Shown piece after piece: positions 36,407 through 47,024 of a stretch of 64,000 nucleotides of DNA (positions are counted from its first letter, which is position 1; every line of letters starts with the position of its first letter). The translations under genes were made by a program, and so were the position numbers. The notes beneath the pieces are model-generated. The model was not told where the DNA came from, made no database searches, and was given only the letters and a program-made list of their open reading frames with translations. This DNA is from Balamuthia mandrillaris (Eukaryota > Discosea > Longamoebia > Balamuthiidae), in the NCBI GenBank assembly GCA_031835245.1, contig JAVKOQ010000120.1, positions 1-64,000 of the forward strand. Reading direction: 5' to 3'.

Positions 36407-39400
36407 TCAAGAGGGAGGCAGTCCTGGGCCGTTATCTGGAGAGACAAAGGAAGCTGTGTCATGCACCTCCAAAGGCCGTGACAACAAGAACAACGCCCAC
36501 ACGTGCAGCAGTACCTGGCGGACAAGCAGGAAAGAGGTGGGTATGTGAGAGAAGGGGAGAGAGACGAAGAAAAGGGTTGCAAATGACGTACAAAATAGAA
36601 AATGAGAAACAAACGGGCAACTGGATTGCCTCGAAGAATTCTGCCAACTTTTGCACTAAGAGCATCGAGAGCATTGGCAGCGTTAACGCTGTGAGCATAG
36701 ACTTTGTGGGTGCTGGATTGGGGATCGGAGGTGGACCACGACTGAGGGACGAGAGATGAAGTGAGCCTCATTCGGAGCGTGTCGGCATCTTCTCTGGCGG
36801 AAGAATTGCCAGCGAGGCGAGAATAGGCTCCTCTCATTCCCTGCACTCCCGTCTCGATATCTTTGTTCTGCCGATGCAAGTAAAACCTCAATAAGAAAAG
36901 TGAAAACTGTAGAAACAGCGGAAGGGAGAAACATACGCTCTTTTGTAGTACGCTTTGTAAACGCATTTGAAGAGCGTTCCGTTCGCTATTCAGAGTCTCC
37001 ACCTGAGCTTGCAAGTGTATCATGCGGTCGGTCATGAGCCGGAGACTGTTTTCCAGTTCGCTTTGCTGCTGTTGTTGTGAAGAGTCACTGCTACTGCTAC
37101 TGCCACTGCTAGAGTTTGCAAGTTGTTGCTTTAGCTTGCTTATGACTTCATCTTTGAGGCGTAGAGCTTCTCCGTGCAGCTCCATAGCCTTTTGGTGCTC
37201 TTCCTTGGCGGCAGCTGCCTCGTGGCTTCGTTGCACGAGATCCATTTGAAGGCTTTTTACACGATTGCGCTCCTTGTTCAAGGAGCTCTCTATGTTTTGG
37301 ATGTGCTCTTCCACGATGCGCAGGTCAGCTTCGGCCTGTTGCTGTGCCTCTACGATCTCTGCCTGGAACCGTTTTCGCTCGTTCTCTAGCAGCTGCTTTG
37401 TGTCCATAAGCTGTAACCTGAGCACCTCGTTCTCAGTCTGAAGCTTCAACAGCTGCTCCGTTTCATCATCACCCAACCACGACGCTTCCGCGCCAACTGC
37501 AGCAGTTTCGTCCACGAGTTCTTCGCTTTGCTGTTGGCTCGAAGTGTCTACAATTTCTCCGCCCTCATTGAGTTCAGAGGAAGGAACGACCGTGCCATCA
37601 CCACTTTCAGAGGATCGTTGAGAGTTGGTGCCTCGTGTCTGAGAAGCCGCCACTCGTTTCAAGCGAAGAATGGTGGCCTCCCTTTGCCGCAACACCTTTT
37701 GTGCTCGCAGCTTGTACTCTGCTAGCTCCTGTCGAAGCGACTCCGAGAGAGCCTGTAGATGCGCCGTTTGACTAGTGGCAATCTGCAGCTTGTGCGTTTT
37801 CTCCTCCAGCAGCCGCTGGCTGTTGGCCAGAGACTTGCTGTACTCTGCAATGTCTGCCTGCAGTTGTTGCTCCCGGCTTTGCGCCTCAGTGCGATCCCTC
37901 AGAGAACTCTCTCTCTCCACAGCCAATTGCTCCTCTAACTGTTGGTTATGAGTGTTCAACGATTGTACCGTTTGTTTGTGGGAGTGCATCATTGCATCCT
38001 TTTGTTGTCGTTCTTGCTGCAGCTCCTCGTTCAGCAACCGGATGTTGTTTTCCAGCCGTTGGATAGTGGCGGACAGCTCTTGCTTTGCATCCTCTAAAGA
38101 CACCTGCAAGGCCGCGTTTTGGGCATCCTTTTTCTTGAGAATGGCATCAAACTCATCCTCGCTTTTCTTCAACTTGGTCAGCAATCGTTCTTTCTCGACT
38201 GCCTCCAACTGGAGCTTATGTGCCATATCTCGCGACTGATAAGAGAAAGCAAGAGTAATGTTTTCAATTTTCTTTGTAGTAAACAACAAAAACATAAAGC
38301 AAGCAAACCTTTTGAAACTGTTCTTGAAGCTGACGATAGCGCTCGGTAAGCCCTGACACTTCGTCATTCAAGGCACGAACTTCACTTCGCAGCAGCTTAT
38401 TCTCCATTGCCAGACGCGAGTTCTCCTCTAAAAGCGAGTCGTAATAGGATGCCTCCTCTGATTCATCTTCTTTGTCATCACTTGTTTCTTCTTTCTCTTC
38501 TTGTTCTTCGACTGCCTGTTCTTCCTCTTCGACCTCCTCTTCTCCTTCTCCTTCTTCAGGTTCTGGTTCCCTCGTAGTTTCATTGCCCTTTGCTTTAACT
38601 CTTTCGCTCTCTTCTGATCCCTTTTCTGTGCCTTCATGGTCTTCCTTCTCCGTTTCTGTTTTAGCATCGCTTGGCAGTCCTCCTCTTCCCTCCTGCTCCT
38701 TGTTTGTAGTCTCTTGCCGCTCAACTTCTTTATTCATCGTATTGCCAACTATGCTTGTTCCTTCGTCCTGTACTTCAGTTACATTTTGTGGTACCATTTC
38801 ACCTATCTGTCCTTCTTTATCCAACGCCTCTTGTTCCGTCTCAACGTTCGTCGCTTGTGCTTCTCTTCTCTCCACATCCACTTCTTTTGTATCATTCACC
38901 TGTTGCTGCAGCGGAGCAGCAACAGCGGAAGAAGATGCTGCCATCTGCTCTTCTTCATCGCCCTTCCTTTCCACCTTCACTTCATCTTGCTTTTGGTGCT
39001 GTTGCTTCTGTTTCTCTGCAAGTGATGATGGAGGCGGTGACGGCGTTCTCTTCGTTGGCGAGAGAGACCTCTCTGTTGGGGTTGTCGTTTTCTTTGTTGG
39101 CCGTTTTCCTCTTGGAGAAGGAGCCTGTAAGTTATTTCTTTGGTTGCTGTTGGACGTTCCTCCTCCTGCTCCTCCTCTTTTCGCTGGTCTTGCAGGACTG
39201 ATCGTCGTCGTAGCCGATGTTGTTGCTGTTCTGTCTCTCTTGTTGTTGGAGTCAATGGGGGTGGCAGCGTTGAGAAAGGCAAATATTTCTTCATCCGACT
39301 TGAGTTTGGCAGGAGGCAACCTGCTTGAGGAGGAGGATCCTTGTCTGTGTCTTGAAGAAGAAGAAGAGGAGGAGGAAATAGAGGAGGGTGAACCAAGAGG

Positions 39401-39644
39401 AGCAGAAGCTGAGCCGTTGTCTGAAGCGGCACTAGGCTGGCCTGTTTGACCATTTGCTTCTCCTATGTAACATTTGTCAAAATGGAAGCAAGGGGAAAAA
39501 AACAAGAAGAGAGGACCAAGAAGAAGCCCAAGATATAGAAAGAGCAGAAAGAGAGCAACCTTTGAGGGGAGACTGGCTGATCGTCTTGGCGGCAGCCTCA
39601 TCCACCTTCTCCAGAAGAGACTCCAACCGCCCAAGGAAATTCAT
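36407..39644 (-). CDS. GOLGA5: Golgin-84 (GOLGA5) homologue
   Basis: Five exons (39644-39560, 39462-38309, 38235-36937, 36867-36592, 36514-36407) give 973 residues. The N-terminus MNFLGRLESLLEKVDEAAA matches the short amphipathic start of golgin-84. A Ser/Pro/Glu-rich region follows, then about 550 residues of coiled coil. The C-terminus has DIETGVQGMRGAYSRLAG, ALSAKVGRILRGNPVARL and a single membrane anchor LFLIFYFVLLHVWALFLL, completed by splicing at 36592/36514. The Arg-rich segment before the anchor and the transmembrane tail are diagnostic. Golgin-84 tethers COPI vesicles and links Golgi cisternae. The GTCGAC motif lies about 150 bp upstream (39793-39798). Confidence 0.92.
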
Positions 39645-40187
39645 GCGTTCGTTTTTAACCAGGTGGTATCACCTTTTTTTTTTTTGATTCTTGTTCTTGG
39701 CCTAGCTATCGATGCTGATGCTTTCAACACGCCACAGAAGAGCAAACGAAACCTGTTTTCAAATCAGTCCGCGCAGACCTCTCTTCTTCTTTGTCGACAT
39801 AAATCACAAACCGAAAGGAAAAAAAAACAGCGTGTCCCAACCAATAGCAATCATTCGTTTCGGCTAATAAAAAATCAGAAATCGAGAAAAATAATTGCGT
39901 GCAGCGGGGTTTGAACGCCCGCCCTCTGCACCAAAAAAAATAAAGGCAAGGAGAAAGAGACAGGAGTGAAAGGAAGAAGACAAAGGGGGCTGTTTTAAAA
40001 AAAGGGGGTGGTGGAGGAAAGAAAAGCCTCTGTCTATTCTTCTTGGTTTGGGGGTTGTTATCGAAAAAAAAAAGTATTAGAGGCGGCTATTTATTTATTT
40101 ATTTTTTTTGGTTTTTTTTAACCAAAATTATTTATTTAATCAGAGCCTAAGGAGGGGAGAGGGAAACAAAAAAAACACTAGTAAAAG
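39645..40187. other. Intergenic, golgin-84 / profilin-like; tRNA T-arm-like hairpin
   Basis: The interval is AT-rich and separates divergent genes. It has TTTGTCGACA (GTCGAC at 39793-39798). At 39896-39932 a GTGCAG...CTGCAC hairpin contains, on the minus strand, GCGTTCAAACC, near a tRNA B box, followed by a T run. No complete tRNA can be folded around it. Confidence 0.4.
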
Positions 40188-40408
40188 ATGGAGGGTGCTG
40201 CAACCATCGACGCAAAGAGCCAGCAGGTGCTGCAGGAGAACTTGGAGAAGCACCTCAAGGAGTGGTCCCGAGGGGTTGTTTTTTCCCAGGACGGGAAAGT
40301 ACTGGCCACCACTTTTGATGTGGATCTGAATGAAATAGAGTTAGTGGTTTTCCCTCCTTTTCCTTTCTCTCCTCTCTTTCTCCTTCCCATTCCCTCTTCT
40401 GCTCTTGT

Positions 40409-40446
<38 letters not shown>

Positions 40447-40955
40447 TCCAAGCTTGTCACTGATCTTCCTTTCATTTTATTCTCCTGTTTGTGTAACACT
40501 GTCCATCTCAGAGACCTTACCCGCATCTTTGACGACAGCGAAAACGCTTTTCGTTTTGGTGCGGTCATAGACGGTGACCATTTCGATGTACATAGGTGTG
40601 TTGGTGCCTTCTCCTCTCTTCCTGTCTACTTCACTCTAACCTTTGGTTTTGCAGGTTTTATCCAACGCTTGTTTATGGGCGAAGAGGCGATTCTGAGACA
40701 GGAGAAGGGTTTTGCGTCTGCAAAACCGTGAAGGCGGTAGAACAAGAAGGCAAAGCCAAAACCAAGAAACAGGCAGGAAGCAGCGGTGATGGCTCTGGCT
40801 CTTCCGGCAAATGCATCTTCACTCTCATAACCTATGCTTTTCCTACCCTGTCAGCAAGGGCCATTCCTCAGCTGCAAAATTTTTCCAAAGAATTTGGTAA
40901 GCGGCATTCGGACGCTCTCGACGCTCTCTTGTTTTTTTTTGGTTTATGTTGATAC

Positions 40956-40997
<42 letters not shown>

Positions 40998-41017
40998 CAG
41001 TGGAGCCCCTTCTATAA
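40188..41017 (+). CDS. Profilin-like protein
   Basis: Four exons (40188-40339, 40512-40595, 40655-40896, 41001-41017) give 164 residues. The layout follows profilin: an N-terminal helix, GVVFSQDGKVLATTF, a helix with DLTRIFDDSENAFRFG, AVIDGDHFDVHRFYPTLVYGR, GEGFCVCKTV, a hydrophilic Lys/Gly/Ser insert, CIFTLITYAF and a C-terminal helix ARAIPQLQNFSKEFVEPLL. Profilins bind monomeric actin and poly-proline. Overall identity to classical profilins is low and the insert before the last strand is unusual, so actin binding is an inference. Introns 1 and 3 carry (CT)n. 41018-41326 holds another CT run and no gene. Confidence 0.7.
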
Positions 41018-41182
41018 GTTCTTGCTCTCCCTCCTTTTTGTTACCACCGCACGCCTTCCTTCCTTTATCCCCCGTTGCTGCTTTCTTTCCTTTCTATTCC
41101 CTCCGTGGACTTATTGTTTTCTGTTTTGTTGCAAACAAAAAAGTCTTCAATGAGCAATCGCTCTTTCGCCGGTGCCATTTTG

Positions 41183-41228
<46 letters not shown>

Positions 41229-41326
41229 AATACGCACAAAAAAAAAGACATGAGAAAAAAAAAAGGGCCTCTTTTGAGTGTAAAAGAAAGTGGAGAATTC
41301 AAGGGTATTACACCTTGCTTGGGTAT

Positions 41327-43330
41327 TCATGGAGAAAGAAGAGAACGAGATGCATCGCCAGCGCCTTGTCTGGCAGCAGCTCCTTCCTTCCTCAAACGCG
41401 CATCTCCTCTCTGTCTCTCTTCCAACAACACTTTCTGTCTGTTGTTAACCAGTAAATCAGTACACACCATAACAAAGAGAGAGAGAGAGCAGCGAAGGAG
41501 AAGAGGAGGGAGAAATTACTGTTGAGCAGTTGCAAAATCACCAGCAAGAAGTGCTTGAAGGTCGTCTCTGAACCTACAATCTGAGGGAAGTGGGTCGTCC
41601 ACCGGCTGTAAAGTGCTTGGCACCACCTCTTTCAAATCCCAATAACTTCGGTCGATACGATAACATGGTAAGTGTGCCATAGCGATAGAAGGACATGAAG
41701 AGAAACAAACCGTTTAGAATCAAAATCGAGGTGACTAAGCCAACAGCCTTCCACACGACTCAAGACTTCTTTCTTGTCATTAGCAGCGGCACCGCTGCTG
41801 CCACCAGCATTGCTGGCGGAGGTGGCGGTGTTGGCTGTACTCAAACGGAAAATGTCACCAACAAAATAGTCGGCAGGATATTTTGGCTTTGCGAACCAAC
41901 TCTTCAGCCAACTTGGTGCCTCTGGATTGAACTCCAAAACACATCTTTGCAGACAAGAAATAGGAGATGACAATTAATTCGATAAACAGGATGCTCATAG
42001 AATGTGAAGCATGAAAACAAACCCCAAGTCGTTCTTTTGGTCTACAAAGCTCATATTGCCGGCGAAGTTTTGAATGCGATCTCCCATGACTAGGCCCTTG
42101 AATTCCAGATACGGCAATTGGATGCTTATCCGTGTGCCTATTTGTATCATTAACATGACTTAACGAAAGAAAGAGCGAGAGAGAGAGAGAGAGAGAGAGA
42201 GAAGAGAAGAGAAATTTAAAAAAAAGGCAAAGAATGAACAATACCATCAGGAAAATCAACATAGTTGGGACCGGTCTGATAACCTTTAATCAAGTTGCCT
42301 CTATAGACAGCTGAGAAGACGCCGTGTCCCCAAAAATGATAAGAGCCATCCTGCGGTATGACCTGGAAGTTGGAGGCAGGAGGATGATGCGTAGTTTGCT
42401 CGGCAAAGACCTCCGTGCCGTCCTCCGAGAACGTGGCTTGGTAGGTCTCTCCTAGAATCGGGTTGAAGGGTTTCTTCTGAGTGGCCGTTAAGTGAGTGCC
42501 TGCTATGAAGAATGCTATCACGTTCTTTAGCCGCTCCAATGGATCAGTTGTTGCTGTTGTTGATTGTTGCAACACAATAATCCCAAAAGAAAAAATCACC
42601 AGAAGCATCAAACCATAAGTAAACAAATGAAAACAAAGAAACAAAGGAAGAGGAGAAGACACAAAAGACAAAAAAAAAGAAAGGAAGAGTAGAACAGAAA
42701 GCAAAGAAGAAACGACGAGAATGAAGTGACGGGAAGAAGCAAAAAAGAAAGCTGAAAGAAGACAAAAAAAAGAGGGGAGGGAGAGAGAGAAGCAAGCCAA
42801 AAAACATGCAAAAAACGAACCAGCTGCCTTTGTGAGATATGTTGGCGCAAAAGAAAAGCCGTCACAGAGACGCTCCAGGAAGGAGCGCGGCTCGAACAGG
42901 TACACAGGCAAACTGACAGAGACCAAGTCCTTGCCTTCAATGATGTTGCTTCCAATCTGTTTGACAACATCCCAAGCCACTCTATATATTTTTTTCCATG
43001 GTCATTGAAAGAGAGGCCAGTCAACCTTTGAAATCTCTGATTTGTTTTTGCGTATTTGTTTTTTTTGTTTTGGTCTTACCCTCTTTGTCTGCGCAGATCT
43101 TCCTCGTCCGTCCATTTGAGGCCTCCAGCGGGGTGACGCGCATTTTTCTGGAAGATCAAGTCCTGTAGCTCCTTTCCACGAGGCGCTCTGATGAACGTCC
43201 CGTTGCCGCAGCGCTTCGTCTCAGCAGAGGCGAAGGAGGGAGGGGTTTGTGCCTGTTCTTGGCCGTACAACGCCAATGCCTCCAAGCCAGCCTCCAGAGT
43301 GCCTTGCCCCTCTGTTGAATTTTTTTCCAT
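41327..43330 (-). CDS. Oxysterol-binding protein-related protein (OSBP/ORP)
   Basis: Seven exons (43330-43080, 42981-42821, 42553-42245, 42137-42023, 41944-41711, 41645-41520, 41438-41327) give 435 residues. This is a short ORP made of the lipid-transfer (ORD) barrel only. Motifs are SVSLPVYLFEPRSFLE, NPILGETYQATF, the family signature EQTTHHPPASNF (usually EQVSHHPP), DPLPSDCRFRDDLQALLAGD and the C-terminal LLEERQRGDARLRKE. ORPs exchange sterol or PI4P between membranes. No PH, ankyrin or FFAT segment is visible, as in the short yeast Osh proteins. An apparent stop after ATAQQ is removed by the last intron, which restores the conserved EERQR end. Confidence 0.93.
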
Positions 43331-43972
43331 GCTACGTGCTGCTACTTGCTACTCTTTTTTTTTTTCTACAAACAAAATGTTGTCTCTCCACTACTCTTTT
43401 CTTTCTTGTCTTCTCTTCTTTCTTGTCTTCTGAACTTTTCGTTTGTTTTTTTTATTCCCATTAAGGCGTCGACAAATAATAATGGCCAGCAAAAAAAAAA
43501 CAGCTCAAAACGTGCAACAAGTGTCCTCCACATTCTGGAATTTTCGTCAAAATTTCCTAAAAGCGAGCAGGAAAATTAGCCTGATTCGGAGAAATTAGCG
43601 CCTGAGGGTTTATCACCTCCTGTTTTTGTGCGTGTGTCCACACGAAAAAATAAACCCGCAATAAAAAAAAGGAGTCTGAGAGAAAGACGGAAAAGCCTTT
43701 TTGGGCGCTGGAAAGAAGACTCTCCTTCCGTCTCCTCGTTTCTTGTCAAGTTTGGTGAGTTACTACTTCTTTACTCTCTTTTTTTTTTGTTTCCCACCTC
43801 CTCTTGTTTGTTACCCCTTCTGACACGGTTTTTTTTTAAAAAATAAAGGCACCAGTGCAGGAGAGGATTGATTGAGTAATAGGGAAACATAGCTACCATT
43901 TTTTTGTTTGAAAGGCAAACAAAAAACAGACAGACAGAAGACTTCCTTGTGGAATTTTAAAGAAAAAAAAAC
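43331..43972. other. Divergent intergenic region OSBP / RING E3
   Basis: The region is AT- and pyrimidine-rich, with GTCGAC at 43468-43473. No gene, RNA or clear repeat is seen. Confidence 0.5.
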
Positions 43973-46200
43973 ATGGGAGGCAACTTGAGCACGGGCATGG
44001 GACCCTACGAAGTGGCTGGCAGGAGGACGGAGGCAGAAGAGGATGACAGCTCAGCAGCAGACACCTCCACGGAGGACTTTTCCTCTGGCGCAGAAGATGG
44101 TGAGGAACAAGCGGAGAGACGGCATGGGAGAGCGTTACAAGTGGTGGTAGAGAACAACCTTGCCAGCTCTTCTCCTTCTCCCACCTCCTCTTCCTCGTCT
44201 CCCACCACTTCATCTTCTTCCTCCCCATTTAGCCGTTTTAGCATGCCAAGTTTTTTCATGGGGGGCGGAAGAGCCGCAGACCCTTCATTCTTCCTCTACG
44301 GAGGAGAGGATGACGAAGACGACTCCGAAGAGGAGCAACGAACTAGACGGGGAGGCAGCCCTGCAGCGGCTGCCATCGCCAACACCACCGCTTCAACGGA
44401 CAACAACAGCTCTGCTGTTCTTGCATCAGTGGGGGGAGAAGGTGAAGGCTGGGGCAGAGCAACGAGTACCCCGTTTACTCGGCTTATTGCACGTCCGCCG
44501 ATGGTGCATCCTACCAACAGAGTGCGTTGCGGCTTTTGCGTGAAGCGAGAGAGCATACGCTTGATGCCTGTGGAACACTCTCCTCTTCCTTCTTCTTCCA
44601 TTTCTTCTACTTCTACTTCCACTTCTACTCCTGTTTCTCCTTCTTCTCGCAGCTCTTCTCCGTCACCCTCGCATACTCCTTCCCCTTCTTCTTCATCACC
44701 GTCATTATCTTCTGTTAGTGGAGCAGACACCACCAACAACAACACCAGCAGCATCAATAGAAAAGGAAAGCAAGTGGCAGACCTCAACAAACAAGGACCG
44801 TCTTCTTCTCCCGCACACAACCTCTATCAACTGCGGTTTCTGTTTGACAGTGAAGTGGAATGTAAAATAACGGTGTACTTTATGGCCAAGGAGAAACGAG
44901 ACGAGGAGAACAGCCTCGTTGGCTATCAAAGCCAAGTTGGAGCTCCGCCGCCTATCACCCTTCAGTTCTCCCCCGGACTTGGTCAGGAGTATCGACTTCC
45001 CTTGGAGTCTGCGTTTGATGTTTCTCTCTATAGTCCCTCTGAGCTGGAGCCGAAACCTGACTCGACCACATTCCCTTTCATTATCGTCGTTGAACCCTTT
45101 GGTATTTTCTTCTTTTCTTCCTTTCCTTTCTTTCTCTTCTCATATTAACCGTATATTTTCATCCTATTTCTGATTGTATCTCGATTTGACCTTGAAAGTT
45201 CGGAGAAAGAAAGTAAGTTCTACTTCCTCTGTGATGAAGAGAAGAGCGGGAAAGAAAGCAACCACCTCAAGTGACAAGGCACACGCTCTTCCGCCCAAGA
45301 TTACTTCACAGACAACCTTTGTCACCCTTCTTAAATGCGCCGATGACACCTACGCTGCCAAAGGAGTTCTTGTAAAGATGGAGGTTCGTAGTCCTTACTG
45401 TTTTTGCTGCTTCTTCTTTATTTATTAAATAAGCGAGAAAGAGAAAGAGAGAACAAGACGAAGAATTATAACTAATCAACGTTATTAATATAGTATGGAG
45501 GAGTGACGTATGTGGTGCATGATTTGTTTGGACTGGATCAGGCGGAGGGTCCGGGCCTGCAGCGCGAGTGTGTAGTCTGCATGTCAGAGCTCAGCAACAC
45601 CATTGTGCTACCCTGCAGGCATATGTGCTTGTGCCAGGGTTGTGCCGAAGTGCTCCGCAACCAGGCTAACAAGTGTCCCATTTGTCGAACTGGTATGAAG
45701 TCTCCTTCTTTCCTTGCTTTTGTTTTTCTCTCTTCTGGTTGCTTCTTTTCTGCATTCTCACATTCTTTTCTTTGTAAGTTTTCACCTCTTTGCTGAAGGT
45801 AAACGACCAAAAGCTGCAAGCAAACTCCCCGCTGCGCGACAGCGACAAGAAGAAGAAAAAGAAGAAGACCAAGACAAAGAAGAAGAAAGGCAGCAAAACC
45901 CTCAACGGCAAATCCTCATCCACATCCACACCTACCCCATCAAGCCCTTCTCACACTCCCTCCTCCTCCTCTTCTTCTATTTCTTCTTTACAACAACCAC
46001 AACCAGAACACACACCTACCGCTTCGCCTTCTCCCTCTCCACAACGATCGACACAACGTCTTGAACCGAAGGAAGAGGGAGGAGAAGAGGGTGGTGCAAC
46101 ACAAGACAGAAGAGAAGCGGAAGGGGCAGGAGACGGAGAAGAAATGGAGGAGATCGACCTGGAGGCTGGAGAAGCTGACAGCGATAAAACAAAAGAGTGA
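43973..46200 (+). CDS. MGRN1/LOG2-type RING E3 ubiquitin ligase
   Basis: Four exons (43973-45101, 45199-45383, 45494-45692, 45779-46200) give 644 residues. The N-terminus MGGNLS is a likely N-myristoylation signal. After a long Ser-rich region comes the MGRN1 domain (LYQLRFLFDSEVECKITVYF, ITLQFSPGLGQEYRLPLESAFD). The RING finger (about 464-503) reads ECVVCMSELSNTIVLPCRH, MCLCQGCAEVLR and CPICR, with the C3HC4 cysteine/histidine set complete. The fourth exon starts VFTSLLKVND, which fits the conserved hydrophobic strand after CPICR in this family and decided the acceptor. The tail is Lys-rich and then Ser/Glu-rich. Family members ubiquitinate endosomal cargo or receptors. Confidence 0.92.
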
Positions 46201-46405
46201 GACTCGCAATCTTTGTGGAAAAAAAAACCAATCGTAAAACTTTTTAGATATTGTTTTGTACCTGTGCAAAAAATATATTTTTGTGAACAATAACTTAAAA
46301 CAAAGGAGTAAAAGGTGAGTGAAAAAAAAAAAAGAAAGAGGGCAGTGAATGTGATATGAAAGTTGGCTTGAAGGAGGAGAAAAAAAAGTGTGGTCGTTTT
46401 TGTTT

Positions 46406-46714
46406 TTAGAGGTAAGGAATGGCGGGCTGTGCGGTTTGTTGTTTTCGCGCTTGCACTTGTATTTCGATGTCCTCTATGACCATCACCTCGGCTGTCATGC
46501 GGAGGAACAGCGGGAGGATGAGGACGGCCGCTCCGGTGGAGGCCACCCACAAGAACCTGCTGAGGTACTGAGCTCCCACCTGGCCGTACTGGGAGCCCTG
46601 TTTTGCCGCCCGTCCTAAAGCCTCCTGCACGCCTTGCGGCACCACGTCGAACCACGACCCGGTGGACGTGGTTTGATCCCGCAGCTCTGGAATATCCAAT
46701 CCTCTGGAGGTCAT
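46406..46714 (-). CDS. TOM22: TOM22-like mitochondrial import receptor subunit
   Basis: This is a single exon of 102 residues. It has a short hydrophilic N-terminus, then YLSRFLWVASTGAAVLILPL with FLRM, a single transmembrane segment with the Trp-x-x-(S/T)(S/T)-Gly and internal Pro typical of TOM22. A Gln-rich intermembrane-space tail (IQVQARKQQ) follows. TOM22 organises the outer-membrane translocase and passes presequences to Tom40. The acidic cytosolic receptor region is much shorter than in fungi and animals. A CATGACGACGTGG motif lies 100 bp upstream (46815-46827) and GTCGAC at 46790-46795. Confidence 0.8.
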   Translation of the reverse strand: MTSRGLDIPELRDQTTSTGSWFDVVPQGVQEALGRAAKQGSQYGQVGAQYLSRFLWVASTGAAVLILPLFLRMTAEVMVIEDIEIQVQARKQQTAQPAIPYL

Positions 46715-46834
46715 TCTTTGTTGTGCGGTGTGTTGTTGTTGTGTTCTTTTCTTTTTCTTCTTTTTCTTTTGTTATTTTTGGAGGTTTTTGTCGACCTATT
46801 CCAGGAAAATAATTCATGACGACGTGGTATTTAC

Positions 46835-46873
<39 letters not shown>

Positions 46874-47024
46874 ACAAGAGGAAGGAGCGTGGAAGAATGA
46901 ATGAAGGCATCGAAAAAGCGATGATGAATTTAAGGTTTCTTGATGATGGACCAATCCACCAACAAAAATGTTAAAACAAAAAATAACAGTAAAGAATAAT
47001 TGGAATGGGGTGAAGCAAACAAAA

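Noticed and set aside
38472-39449. 325-codon Ser-rich plus-strand frame
   Set aside because: It is the antisense shadow of the golgin-84 Glu/Ser-rich exon, which has clear homology and splice sites on the minus strand.
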